DNA of 64,000 nucleotides from Microlunatus phosphovorus NM-1 (GCF_000270245.1 NC_015635.1:4092001-4156000); one strand, 5' to 3'; shown: positions 35,232 to 44,049, counted from the first letter of the stretch. Notes: a model not told the origin generated them from the letters alone. Numbers and translations: made by a program.

Positions 35232-35270
35232 CCCTCAACCCCGAGTGTCCGTGGAACAGGGGGAACCTCA

Positions 35271-35350
35271 GACCGTGCCAGCACCCCGATCGAGACCCGA
35301 TCAGGCAACCGCTCCTCCGCCGACCTCACCTCACGCGTCACACCAGCCAC
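35271..35350 (-). pseudogene. IS4-family transposase, N-terminal piece
   Basis: The minus strand reads MAGVTREVRSAEERLPDR then VSIGVLAR, the usual start of IS4-type transposases. The frame is then broken by the IS3 block. It continues at 32748 with FPAAVLDEVIEAAG. Confidence 0.75.
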
Positions 35351-35402
35351 AAACAGAGACTACACCCATGTAACTCTAAAGAAGCGACATTGGGGTACCC
35401 TC

Positions 35403-37138
35403 CGCTTCACGCGCCAGTACAGGCGGCCACACCTAGCGAAGTGAAGAGCATCTTTCTCCCCAAGGACGGCCCCTCACTTCGCATTGGCACGTCTGCGGTA
35501 GCCAGTGAGCAGGCTGTTCACCTTGACGCCAACCTGCTTCTCGGTCATCACTGTGCTGTTGTCGGCTCCACGGGGTCAGGCAAGTCTTGCACTGTCGCCG
35601 CCATCGTTGATGGTTTACTGGATCACGGAATACCCAACGGGCACATCGTCATCTTCGATATCAACGGAGAATACGCACAGTCCTTCGCGACTTCTACCCA
35701 ACGTGGAAAGAAGACCCGGCCGTTAGTGCTCGGCCCGAAGCCGGGAACGAACTCCGGGCTCTTCCTACCGCACTGGTTCATGAACAACGAGGAGCACATG
35801 AGCCTCCTCAAGGCCAGCGAAGGCGTTCAAGCTCCCGTGCTTCAGCGGTCTATAGCTGATGCGAGGGTAGCTGGGGCCTCTACGAATTTGGAACTGCTCC
35901 GTCTGCAGAACTTGCTCAGTTCCATGGGAATCATTGAAGGCGCCTTCAGTAACACCAAGAGTGGTTCAGACACGACGTTCGCCCAACTCGACGGAATGAC
36001 CACCCTGGTCAACAGCCAAGTTGGCCAAGCCGGTGCGTGTGTTGCACAGTGGTCGCAGATAAAGGTGATTCTCGATTCTGGAACCCCTCAGGCGTCCGTG
36101 CCGAATGCCCAGTGGAAGCCGCTCACGGCGCCTCAACGCGACATCCTTGCGAGGATGTTTGTCGCCATTCGAAAGGAGATCTCGGCTGCTTTTGGCGCGC
36201 TCGGCATGGGTAGCGCTCAAGCAGCGCCTGACTTCGACGCCCCTGTGTACTACTCACTTCAGGAACTGTGCGACTTCTTCCTCCCAAACCGAATCCAGAT
36301 GGAGCAGGCGAATGACAGCAAGATCGCGGGCTACGTCGCGACACTACAGATGCGCCTGAGCCGGCTACTCGCTGATGGGCGCTACGACTTCATAACACGC
36401 GTCGAAAAGCACGAAGACCCGCTCGGAAGCTACCTGAAAGCACTCATGGGTGTCGACCCCACGGGGGGCAACTCGACTTCTGGCTGGCCCGCCGCATCCC
36501 ACTATCAGGCTCAGGGCGCCGCATACGGCGACGGTCCGTCGGTGACGATCTATGACCTCAGTCTCGTCGCCAATGACGTCCTGGAGAACGTGACCGCCCT
36601 ACTGGGCCGCATCCTCTTCGACTTCGCAGTTCGGAGCCAACCGCGTGCCGCACACCCGGTCATGTTGGTGCTCGAAGAAGCACACCGCTTCATACCGTCG
36701 CGACTTGATTCCATCGGTGGAGCAAGTCGCTCGGCTGCTATCTTTGAACGAATCGCGAAGGAGGGGCGCAAGTTCGGACTCTCTCTGCTACTCGCGAGTC
36801 AGCGCCCAAGCGAACTCAGCGAGACCGTCGTGGCCCAATGCGGCACAGTCATCGCACATCGACTCACCCATGAGGCCGACCAGAGGTTACTCCGTCACGC
36901 GACTGCTCTTAGCTCCCGAGCGTTGCTCGACCAACTGCCGAGCCTCGCGCAGCAACACGCTCTTGTCACCGGTGTCAGTACGGGCGTGCCGGTTGCAGTT
37001 CGCGTCCGTGACGTTCAGAACCCGCCGAAGAGTGACGACCCGAAGTTCATTGACATCTGGAGTGATGCCCAGAAGCTCGCGGCGCTTCCCGAGCACATCG
37101 ACAACGTGGTCAGAGAATGGCAAGGCAACCTTCCTTGA
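35403..37138 (+). pseudogene. HerA-type ATPase, 3' part (cut by IS)
   Basis: This part codes the HerA RecA-like motor: Walker A VGSTGSGKSCTVAAIVDG, then IVIFDINGEYAQSF, Walker B MLVLEEAHRFIPSR, and the conserved LLLASQRPSELSETVVAQCG. HerA hexamers bind SIR2 or nuclease partners in defence. Once the IS and one target copy are removed the gene is open over 2064 bp, so the insertion may be the only lesion. A local ATG near 35390 could start a truncated protein without the HAS-barrel. Confidence 0.9.
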
Positions 37139-37480
37139 GACCTGAGAGCTCAGAGAGTAGGGCGCGACACCACTGGAGCCCGCAAGCGCGAGATCAGTTC
37201 TTCGACCCTGAGCCGAGGGGTCATGATCCGCTGCCTGCGCAGTCTGAGGCAGTTGCACACTGCCGTTCGGTTCTGCGCGAGAGGTCACTGAGGGGGCGTT
37301 CCTGCCTGACAAGCAACGAGTGCACATCATATCTCCTGGACTTCGCGGAAGCCGCCGCCATCGCCGGCACCACTCCGGCCAGTCGAGCGATGCGAGTGGT
37401 TCTCATTGGTCGCACGGTAGCCACAGGAGCAACACTCCTGCCGGCACTCACCGGCGGTTCGGTGGAGAGGATCCAGAGTC
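37139..37480. other. No recognisable gene
   Basis: No protein family, RNA gene or repeat is seen in either strand between the herA stop and the NYN remnant. A GGAGAGG site at 37464-37470 belongs to the decayed NYN gene. Confidence 0.4.
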
Positions 37481-38205
37481 ACGCGAGTCGGCGTCTACAT
37501 CGACGGGTACAACCTGTACTGCGGCGTGCGCGGTTTGTGTGGCCGCTCGACCCAGGGATGGCGTTGGCTCGACCTAAAGGCCCTTGCCTCCTACCTGATT
37601 GCCACCCACTCCCTCTGGCACGGCGCGATCATCGAGACAGTCACCCAATGCACGCACGAGTGAGGGGAGCCAGCAACCCGCCGGCCAACGCGAACAGTAC
37701 GTCTATCTTCGCGCGCTGGAACGATCGAGCTCGGTCACTCGAACAGCTATGGAAACTATGCCGCCCGAGTTGCCGTGGCACCGCTCGCGATCACCGGTCG
37801 CAATGGCAAGCCGGTCACCAGCCTTCCCCACTGGCCGCTGATGGTGCAAGACGGAGCCAAGCAAGACGTTCCCGGCGCTCGGTTCATGGCCTCGGTTGCT
37901 CGCCGAGAAGAGAAGGGCTCCGACGTCAACGTCGCGTCCCACCTGCTCATCGACTTACTCACCGACGCAGTAGACCCAGCTGCGGTGATCTCCGACGATA
38001 GCGACCTGGCCTACCCAATCGCTTTCGCGTGAGGTCGAGTGCCGATCGGCCTCCTCAACCCCACTAAGGACTCGCGCGGGCAAGCTGGCCGACGATCACA
38101 CGGACAGCGTCTGCAACCATTGATTGACGGTGTCAGATGCAGCGCGCCAACTGGTACGCACATCAGCTCCCGTCGGCCCTCGGGCCGCATCATCAAGCCA
38201 CAAGG
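37481..38205 (+). pseudogene. Decayed NYN-domain (LabA/DUF88-like) gene
   Basis: Pieces in different frames spell an NYN-type ribonuclease-fold protein. They are RVGVYIDGYNLYCGVRG and GWRWLDLKALASYL (37484-37660), [19 protein letters not shown] (about 37690-37740), [19 protein letters not shown] and [19 protein letters not shown] (37820-37960), then [12 protein letters not shown] and RVPIGLLNPTK to 38080. The expected ATG is ACG at 37481, and at least two frameshifts and a stop are present. Such proteins often act as toxins or RNA-processing enzymes. It is not functional here. Confidence 0.72.
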
Positions 38206-38241
38206 AGTAGCCAGGGCCGGCCGCTACGCTTGAGCCACACC

Positions 38242-38264
38242 ACCCGGTCCCTGGGGCCGGGTTT
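38242..38264 (+). terminator. Hairpin with short T-run
   Basis: ACCCGG (38242-38247) and CCGGGT (38257-38262) form a GC-rich stem with a 9-nt loop followed by TTTCT. It fits a terminator after the NYN remnant. Confidence 0.5.
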
Positions 38265-38675
38265 CTCGTCTCAGACCCTTCGTTGGCCACTCCGCGGCCC
38301 TCGGCACACGTGAGTCACAGCGGCGGGTACGGACGCGCCTCCCTCGACGCCGAGTCTCACCGACCTGCGATGGGCACACGTCGCAGCCTTCCAAGGCTTC
38401 GAGTGGAACCAGCTCAACCGCATCGACCAACGCCTCTCCGATATGCGCGCACGGATCAACCCGCCCGATTTCGAAGCCCTGTGCGACTCATCGCTCAGTC
38501 CCCATCCACTCCGGGCTCGTGCTGATCACCGGGGGCCTGGACATCGCTCAATGAGCGTCCCAAACCTGCAGATAGCCAACCCATCAACCTGCATCTGGCC
38601 GAGCTACGCGGCTTCATCTAGTCGTGACGGTCGTGACGAGCAGCACCACCTCTATGGACTAATCACAACGTCAGA
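38265..38675. other. Stretch without a firm gene
   Basis: A plus-strand segment around 38350-38480 reads LRWAHVAAFQGFEWNQLNRI, which looks protein-like but has no start, a frame that soon ends and no family I know. It may be another remnant. Nothing else is supported here. Confidence 0.35.
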
Positions 38676-38697
38676 TGGTACCTGAAATAATGTACCA
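38676..38697 (+). promoter_or_regulatory. TGGTAC palindrome at the MocR gene start
   Basis: TGGTAC (38676-38681) and GTACCA (38692-38697) are perfect inverted arms 10 bp apart, with a -10-like TAATGT between (38688-38693). The ATG at 38699 follows within two bases, so the transcript may be leaderless and the repeat an autoregulatory operator. Confidence 0.45.
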
Positions 38698-38698
38698 A

Positions 38699-40093
38699 AT
38701 GAACGGATCAGACTTCTTGGCCCTCGACCCGGCCGCGGCACCAGTCCGGGGTCGGACGGTGTGGCTTGCCGGGCGGCTTCGTGCCGCGATCGCGGACGGC
38801 ACGCTCGCGCCCGGTGCGCGGCTGCCGGCGAGCCGGGAGCTGGCCGGAGAGCTGTCGGTCTCTCGCGGGACCGTGGTGGAGGCGTACCGCAGGCTCTCGG
38901 AGGAAGGCCTGCTGGTCACCAACCGCGGCGGCGGGACCGTCGTCGCTTCGCTCATGTCCGCTCCCGTACGGGCCGCCACGCCAGAACCGACCGTGCCTGT
39001 GTCGAGGGAGCTACTGAACATCTCGATCGGCGCACCTGACCTGAGCGCGTTCCCACGAGCCGCCTGGTTGCAGGCCGAGCGCCGGATCCTCGCCACCGCG
39101 ACCGGCCGAGAACTCGGCTATGCCGATCCCCAAGGCACACCAGAACTCCGCGAGGCCTTGGCAGGGTGGCTGGCACGGAGCCGCGGCATCACCGCAGGAC
39201 CGGAGCGGATCATCGTCACCGCCGGGGTGACCGGCGCGCTCAGCCTGCTGTGCCAGGTGCTCCGCGACCGGGGAATCACCGACTGCGCGGTCGAGGATCC
39301 CGGCGCCGAAGGCAACCGGCGCATCCTCGACTACTGGCTCGACGCTCTGCACCCGGTGCCGGTAGACGCCCACGGACTCGATGTATCGGCCCTCGCCCGC
39401 ACGAAGGCACGGGCAGCGCTGGTCACCCCGACCCACCAGTTCCCGACCGGCGTCGCTCTTCTCCCGGAACGCCGCAGAGAACTGATCGCCTGGGCCGAAC
39501 ACACCGGCGGGCTGGTGATCGAGGACGACTACGACTCCGAGTACCGCTACGACCGGGCACCCGTCCGAGCCATGCACGCAACCGCGCCGGAGCAGATCGC
39601 CCACATCTCCAGTCTTTCCAAAGTGCTCGCACCCGCACTCCGGCTCGGCTGGATGATCGCACCCACCACCCTGCACCGAGACCTCGTTCGCAAACGCTGG
39701 GCGACCGATCTGGGATCGCCGGCCCTGCCACAGCTCACCCTCGCCGAACTCATCGCCACCGGAACGCTGGAACGACACCTCCGCGGCCTGCGACTACGAC
39801 ATCGCGATCGACGAGACGCCGCCGTCGCCGCGATCAACCACTACCTGCCGGGCTGCCAGATCGAGGGCATCGCCGCAGGGCTCCACCTCGTCGTCTTCCT
39901 CCCCGATCATCTGCACGACACCGCACTCGCGGCACGGGCGGAGACGGAAGGCATCGCCGTACAGCCGCTGTCCGCCCACCGCTTCACCCCTGGTCGGCCA
40001 GGTCTGGTCATCGGGTACGGCCCGCATCCCGCACCCCGGCTCGACGCGGCCATCAAGACCCTCGGCACCCTAGCCGGTCTCTCGCCGTCGTGA
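38699..40093 (+). CDS. MocR/PdxR-type GntR-aminotransferase regulator
   Basis: The 464-residue protein has a GntR winged helix (RLPASRELAGELSVSRGTVV then EAYRRLSEEGLL, about residues 40-80) joined to a class I aminotransferase domain. That domain shows LVIEDDYDSEYRYDR and the PLP lysine in HISSLSKVLAPALRLGW. MocR proteins use PLP or aldimines as effectors and often control vitamin B6 or amino-acid genes. Here the convergent neighbour is a LysE-type exporter. ATG 38699 was chosen over 38675 because the latter lies before the TGGTAC operator. Confidence 0.88.
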   Translation: MNGSDFLALDPAAAPVRGRTVWLAGRLRAAIADGTLAPGARLPASRELAGELSVSRGTVVEAYRRLSEEGLLVTNRGGGTVVASLMSAPVRAATPEPTVPVSRELLNISIGAPDLSAFPRAAWLQAERRILATATGRELGYADPQGTPELREALAGWLARSRGITAGPERIIVTAGVTGALSLLCQVLRDRGITDCAVEDPGAEGNRRILDYWLDALHPVPVDAHGLDVSALARTKARAALVTPTHQFPTGVALLPERRRELIAWAEHTGGLVIEDDYDSEYRYDRAPVRAMHATAPEQIAHISSLSKVLAPALRLGWMIAPTTLHRDLVRKRWATDLGSPALPQLTLAELIATGTLERHLRGLRLRHRDRRDAAVAAINHYLPGCQIEGIAAGLHLVVFLPDHLHDTALAARAETEGIAVQPLSAHRFTPGRPGLVIGYGPHPAPRLDAAIKTLGTLAGLSPS

Positions 40094-40105
40094 TTCGGTC
40101 CGTGC

Positions 40106-40729
40106 TCACTGGTGGGTGAACGCGAGCATCGCGGCGAGCAGCACGAAGGTCACGGCGAAGACACGTCCTAGCCATCGCATCACAGCTGGCTTGCCAATCA
40201 CATGCCGCCGCAGCCAACTCGCGCACACACCGTAGCCGGCGAAGACCACCAGCGTGATCGCCATGAACACCAGCCCGAGCCCGGCCATGCGTAGCACCGC
40301 CCCGTCCGCGGCCGGGTTGACGAACATCGGCAAGAACACGAAGAAGAAGATCGTGAGCTTCGGATTCAGCAGGTTCACCAGCACCGCACTGCCGATCACC
40401 CTTCCGACCGAGGGCGAACCACCTGGCGCCGCCTGGTCTGCCTCGGGAGCGAGTACGCCGGTCTGCCGCCACATCCCCCACGCCAGGTAGACCAGGTACG
40501 CGACTCCAAGCCACTTGATCGTCGCGAACGCCAACGGACTCGCAGCCAAGAGCGCCGCCGCCCCGGTCAGGGCCAGCGCCAGATGCGGCACGATTCCGAA
40601 CGTGCACCCGACCGCGGCGATGAGACCCGCCCAGGTTCCACGAGCCAGGCCCGCCGCGATCGTGAACAACGCGCCCGTGCCCGGCGTGGCCGTCACCACG
40701 ACCGACGCCACCCAGAACTCCGGAGTCAT
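40106..40729 (-). CDS. LysE/RhtB-family amino-acid exporter
   Basis: This 207-residue membrane protein has about six hydrophobic segments and the family marks TPGTGALFTIAAGLARG, LGVAYLVYLAWGMWR and NLLNPKLTIFFFVFLPMFV. It exports amino acids or similar metabolites. It is convergent with the MocR gene, 12 bp apart, so not in its operon, but may still be its target in function. Substrate unknown. Confidence 0.87.
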   Translation of the reverse strand: MTPEFWVASVVVTATPGTGALFTIAAGLARGTWAGLIAAVGCTFGIVPHLALALTGAAALLAASPLAFATIKWLGVAYLVYLAWGMWRQTGVLAPEADQAAPGGSPSVGRVIGSAVLVNLLNPKLTIFFFVFLPMFVNPAADGAVLRMAGLGLVFMAITLVVFAGYGVCASWLRRHVIGKPAVMRWLGRVFAVTFVLLAAMLAFTHQ

Positions 40730-40849
40730 ACCACCAGGCTGGCGGCGGCATGGGTTGGTCCTATAGAGCCAAGGACGACGCAGCTAACCGGACCAAACCA
40801 GGAGCGCAACATTTCCCGACCGAGGTCGGTCAGCCCAAGTCAGCCCACA

Positions 40850-41518
40850 TCAGTCCGCCGCGCCATCCCCGTCGTCGCGGAGGCGGGCGATCCCCTCCAG
40901 CGCGATCGTGAGTCCGATGTCGAACGAGGTGTCCAGCGGATACTCCTGGGCCTCCGCATAGTGCGCAGCCATGGCGGCCAGCCGAGGGTGACGGCTCAGG
41001 TCCATTCCGTCCCTGACCTCGGCCGCCGAGGTGCTCAATCCAACCGAACGCAGCATGGCGTCTTGCAGGGCGAAACCGTAGATGAAGGCGTCCAGGACTG
41101 CGTACGCATGCCCTGCAGCCTCAACCGAGAACCCCGCAGTCCCCAGCAGGTCGAGGACCGCCTCATGCCCGGCGAGGTTGGCTGGGCCAGGCTGTGCCCG
41201 GGACTCCATCACGGTGAGCGCCCAGGGATGACGACCGAGCGAGGAGTGCACGGACCGCGCGCGTCGGGTCAGCTCCTCCCGCCACTCTCCCGTCGTCGTG
41301 GGCACGTACAACTCCAAGAAGACCACATCCACAAGGGCATCGAGCAGTGCTTCCTTCGTCGCCACGTAGTGGTAGATCGACATGGGCCGCACGCCCAGCT
41401 GCGTGGCGAGAGCCCGGATCGTCAAGGCGTCCAAGCCCTGTGAGTCGGCAAGCTCAAGCGCGCCAGCCAACACCCGCTCGCGGGTCAGCGTGTTTCGCGG
41501 CGCCCTGAGAGTTGTCAT
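40850..41518 (-). CDS. TetR-family regulator
   Basis: The 222-residue protein has an N-terminal HTH (TIRALATQLGVRPMSIYHYV then ATKEALLDAL, about residues 33-62) and a TetR_C-type ligand domain with SSLGRHPWALTVMESR and FIYGFALQDAML. It diverges from a dehydrogenase gene. The 67-bp gap holds three 12-bp tandem repeats that it probably binds. The inducer is unknown. Confidence 0.88.
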   Translation of the reverse strand: MTTLRAPRNTLTRERVLAGALELADSQGLDALTIRALATQLGVRPMSIYHYVATKEALLDALVDVVFLELYVPTTTGEWREELTRRARSVHSSLGRHPWALTVMESRAQPGPANLAGHEAVLDLLGTAGFSVEAAGHAYAVLDAFIYGFALQDAMLRSVGLSTSAAEVRDGMDLSRHPRLAAMAAHYAEAQEYPLDTSFDIGLTIALEGIARLRDDGDGAAD

Positions 41519-41528
41519 GGCCGAATGC

Positions 41529-41570
41529 TATCGTACGTTGTATCGTACATCGTATCGCACGTTGTACGAC
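41529..41570. promoter_or_regulatory. Operator array of three 12-bp tandem repeats
   Basis: TATCGTACGTTG, TATCGTACATCG and TATCGCACGTTG follow one another at 41529, 41541 and 41553, then TACGAC. GTACG/CGTAC inverted arms also arise. The array lies between the TetR start and the dehydrogenase ATG and is the likely shared operator. Confidence 0.7.
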
Positions 41571-41585
41571 ACCAAGGAGAGAACG

Positions 41586-42326
41586 ATGCGCGCATACGTT
41601 GGAGCCGATCAGGACTCCTCACCCGTGACCATGACGGCCGTGCGACACCGCCGGTACGGCACACCGGAGTCACTCGAGATCGCGAGCGGACTGCCGATAC
41701 CGGTCGCTGCGACCGATCACGTGCTCGTCAGAGTGCACGCCGCTGGGGTCTCCCGAGGCGTCGTGCACATGATGACCGGGTCACCGATCCTGGTGCTCGG
41801 AGCCTCTGGCGGAGTGGGGAGTTTCGCCGTGAAACTGGCGACGCGTTGGGGAGCGGATGTCACCGCCGTCTGCAGTGCGCGGAAGGCACGATACGTCCTC
41901 GAGTGGGGAGCAACACGTTCCTTCGACTATCGAGAGGGCCTGTCCGCTGCGCTCGATGACACCTACGACGTCATCCTCGACTGCGCCGGCGGGACACCAC
42001 TCGCTCGAATGCGATCGTCGCTCCAGCCCTACGGGACGCTCGTCTTCGTCGGGAACGAGACAGGCGGCGCCCTGACCGGCGGCTACGAGCGCCCGTTTGC
42101 CTACCAGCTGCGGATGACGAGGCATTCGCAGCGGTTCGCGAACCTCCTGGTACGCACGTCGCCGCAAGACCTGGACCTTCTCACCGCCAAAGCGCGGGGT
42201 GGACTCCGCCCTCACCTTCACGCGGTACGCCCGCTTGCCGAGGTACGCGAGTCCCTCAACGACCTGGTCCCCGGACGTGTCGTCGGCAAGACCGCACTCA
42301 CCCTCACCGAAACGGCGCACCACTGA
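41586..42326 (+). CDS. MDR alcohol/quinone dehydrogenase with internal deletion
   Basis: The 246-residue protein starts like NAD(P)-dependent MDR enzymes (AVRHRRYGTPESLEIASG, AAGVSRGVVHMMTG) but passes directly to the nucleotide loop SPILVLGASGGVGSFAVKLA. About 90-100 residues of the GroES-like catalytic domain (PGMDVAG... region) are missing in frame. Family length is about 320-330. So it may fold as a Rossmann domain with little activity. It is under the TetR operator array and overlaps the DUF4386 gene by TGATG. ATG 41631 is another possible start. Confidence 0.75.
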   Translation: MRAYVGADQDSSPVTMTAVRHRRYGTPESLEIASGLPIPVAATDHVLVRVHAAGVSRGVVHMMTGSPILVLGASGGVGSFAVKLATRWGADVTAVCSARKARYVLEWGATRSFDYREGLSAALDDTYDVILDCAGGTPLARMRSSLQPYGTLVFVGNETGGALTGGYERPFAYQLRMTRHSQRFANLLVRTSPQDLDLLTAKARGGLRPHLHAVRPLAEVRESLNDLVPGRVVGKTALTLTETAHH

Positions 42327-42913
42327 TGAGCACTGTCTCTATCCGCACCGCATCGCTCCTGGCAGGCGTGTCGTTGGCACTCATGGCAGTGCTCGCACCT
42401 CTGGGTCTGATGATCGCCCTGCCGGCCGGTGCTGTCGGCGTCGCCGCCACCGTTGTCCTCCTGATCGCCGTTCTCGACGTGTTCGTCGCTGTGGGCCTCT
42501 ACCCCGTGCTCCTCCCAGCGGGTGCACTCCTCGCAGCCTGCGCGAGCGGCCTTCGACTTGCCTACGCAGCTGTTTTCGCGACGGCCGCCGGCTCGCTTGC
42601 CGGCCCATCCGACGTTGAACGATTCGAGGCCGTCTGGGAAATGGGCCTCTTCGTCTTCGCCGGTCACCTCCTTCTGGTCGGGATCGCGGGGGTACGCGCC
42701 GACGGGATACCAAGATGGGTCGGCGTGCTCGTGCTCGCCGCGGGACTGGGCTACTTGGCCGATTCGGTGAGTATCGCGATCGCGCCTGCTACGCCTCTCG
42801 CGATCGGCGAGTTCGCCTTCGTCGGCGAGGTAGTCCTCTTGGTCTGGCTCCTGGGTTGGAGCGGTAGAGCCACGAGCCGACGAAAAGCAGTCGCAGACCG
42901 ACACGGCTCCTGA
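42326..42913 (+). CDS. DUF4386-type membrane protein
   Basis: The 195-residue protein has six hydrophobic segments and the DUF4386 pattern with YPVLLPAGALLAACASGLRL and GLFVFAGHLLLVGIAGVRAD, ending VGEVVLLVWLLGWSG. Its role is unknown. Start overlaps the dehydrogenase stop (TGATG), making a two-gene operon under the TetR array. Confidence 0.78.
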   Translation: MSTVSIRTASLLAGVSLALMAVLAPLGLMIALPAGAVGVAATVVLLIAVLDVFVAVGLYPVLLPAGALLAACASGLRLAYAAVFATAAGSLAGPSDVERFEAVWEMGLFVFAGHLLLVGIAGVRADGIPRWVGVLVLAAGLGYLADSVSIAIAPATPLAIGEFAFVGEVVLLVWLLGWSGRATSRRKAVADRHGS

Positions 42914-42971
42914 CGATCGCCGCGCAACACGAGCGCTCTGCAACCGACAGTCGGATCCCTCAACTCACTCT

Positions 42972-42988
42972 CCCCGGGGTGATCGGGG
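42972..42988 (+). terminator. CCCCG/CGGGG hairpin after the DUF4386 gene
   Basis: CCCCG (42972-42976) and CGGGG (42984-42988) with a 7-nt loop, followed by TCTG. Weak terminator candidate. The remaining gap to 43150 has no clear feature. Confidence 0.35.
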
Positions 42989-43149
42989 TCTGTGCTGGTT
43001 CTACCATGTCAATTCCGTCAGACAGAGGCGGAGTCACGTGGTTCTGAAGTGCCTTGGGGATGGCAACCTGACTCCACGAGGCTTGGCCGCGGTTCAGACC
43101 GCGCGAGGTCGAGACCGCCGAGCGGGCTGGTGAGACCCTCAGACAAGAC

Positions 43150-44049
43150 GTGCCAAGCCTGTCCAGTGAAGGACGAGAGTTGACCTACGAAGAGCGGCGG
43201 GCACCGGCCGGACTGGCGGGCATCGTGTCGCGCGCCTGGTTCATCGAGGCACCACGCCTCCAGCGCTTCGAGAAGATCCTCCCGCTGCCGTTCGCCCATG
43301 TCATCGTCAACCTCTCCACCCCGTACCGCCTGTTCAGCCCCAGCGGAGGATCGGTAGTCGTCTCCGATGCGTTCGTGTCAGGTCTGCAGTCGGAGTACCT
43401 GGTGATCGAGTCGCCGAAGTTGATCCGCCACGTCGGGCTCGAGCTCACTCCCGGTGGTCTCCACGCGCTCACACCGAGCGCCGCGTCGGCAAGTGCGGGC
43501 AGTGCGGGCAGTGCGGGCAGTGCGGGCAGTGCGGGCAGAGTGCAGGATGCCCGAGCCCTGCTCGACGGGATCGACCTGCTGGTGGATCGGCTCCGAGCGT
43601 GCAGCACCCCATCGGAGGCGATCGACGTGATGATCGGCTGGGCGATCAAGGCCCGCATCCGCGATGCCGATCCGTTGGTAGCTGCGGCGCTGGCGGCGAT
43701 CGACGCCGATCCGGACCTGACGATGAGCTTGCTCGCAGACGAGCTCGGCGTCTCACACCGGACGCTCATCACCCGCTTCCGTACGGCCACCGGCACGACG
43801 CCGAAGCGCCACGCCCAGGTGTTGCGCTTCCACAGATTCGTCGATGTCCTGCCCACGGCTGGAGTTGCCCCCGACTGGGCCGGGCTGGCGGCCGGATCCG
43901 GCTACTACGACCAGCCCCACGTGATCCGTGCGTTCAAGCGCTTCAGCGGCTGGACGCCCGCGGAGTATCACCGGCTGGTGTCTGAGTACGGTCAGGAGGC
44001 GGCACATTTCGTGCCGTTGGAGCACCTCCCCGCTCAGGCAAGGTCATAG
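43150..44049 (+). CDS. AraC-family regulator with variable AGS linker
   Basis: This 299-residue protein has a DUF6597-like/cupin N-terminal half (HVIVNLSTPYRLFSPSGG) and a C-terminal AraC double HTH (SLLADELGVSHRTLITRFRT; GSGYYDQPHVIRAFKRFSG). Between them is an alanine-glycine-serine linker coded by five perfect 9-bp repeats. GTG at 43150 is taken as start; TTG 43180 would also keep the conserved part. Its 3' end overlaps the convergent DUF4287 gene by 16 bp. Target genes unknown. Confidence 0.82.
   Translation: MPSLSSEGRELTYEERRAPAGLAGIVSRAWFIEAPRLQRFEKILPLPFAHVIVNLSTPYRLFSPSGGSVVVSDAFVSGLQSEYLVIESPKLIRHVGLELTPGGLHALTPSAASASAGSAGSAGSAGSAGRVQDARALLDGIDLLVDRLRACSTPSEAIDVMIGWAIKARIRDADPLVAAALAAIDADPDLTMSLLADELGVSHRTLITRFRTATGTTPKRHAQVLRFHRFVDVLPTAGVAPDWAGLAAGSGYYDQPHVIRAFKRFSGWTPAEYHRLVSEYGQEAAHFVPLEHLPAQARS
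43492..43536 (+). repeat. Five 9-bp tandem repeats in the AraC gene
   Basis: AGTGCGGGC is repeated five times without change. Each unit codes three linker residues, so gain or loss of units changes linker length but not frame. Confidence 0.9.

Larger units (their letters stand above)
32749..35270. mobile_element. IS3-family element with a tandem second copy
   Basis: The block starts TGGACTTCCCCC and ends GGGGGAACCTCA, imperfect inverted ends with the TG...CA tips usual in the IS3 family. A 3-bp GAC duplication lies at 32746-32748 and 35271-35273. A single element would be about 1290 bp (32749-34038). The second copy (34039-35270) repeats 1232 bp but lacks the first 58 bp, including the left end. 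Confidence 0.87.
34039..35270. repeat. Second unit of 1232-bp tandem duplication
   Basis: Second copy of the unit at 32807-34038. It abuts the first directly and lacks the left terminal repeat, so it could only move using the first copy's left end. Confidence 0.85.
31400..35392. mobile_element. IS4-like insertion in herA, carrying nested IS3 copies
   Basis: The element has imperfect terminal inverted repeats: both ends begin CAATGTCGCTTCTTT reading inward. It is flanked by a perfect 10-bp target duplication GGGTACCCTC (31390-31399 and 35393-35402). Repeat ends, a 10-bp duplication and the transposase type fit the IS4 family. Its own transposase gene is broken by an IS3-family block at 32749-35270, so it can probably no longer move alone. 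Confidence 0.88.

Noticed and set aside
38350-38480. Possible gene reading LRWAHVAAFQGFEWNQL
   Set aside because: No start codon, ribosome site or family match; kept only as a possible remnant.
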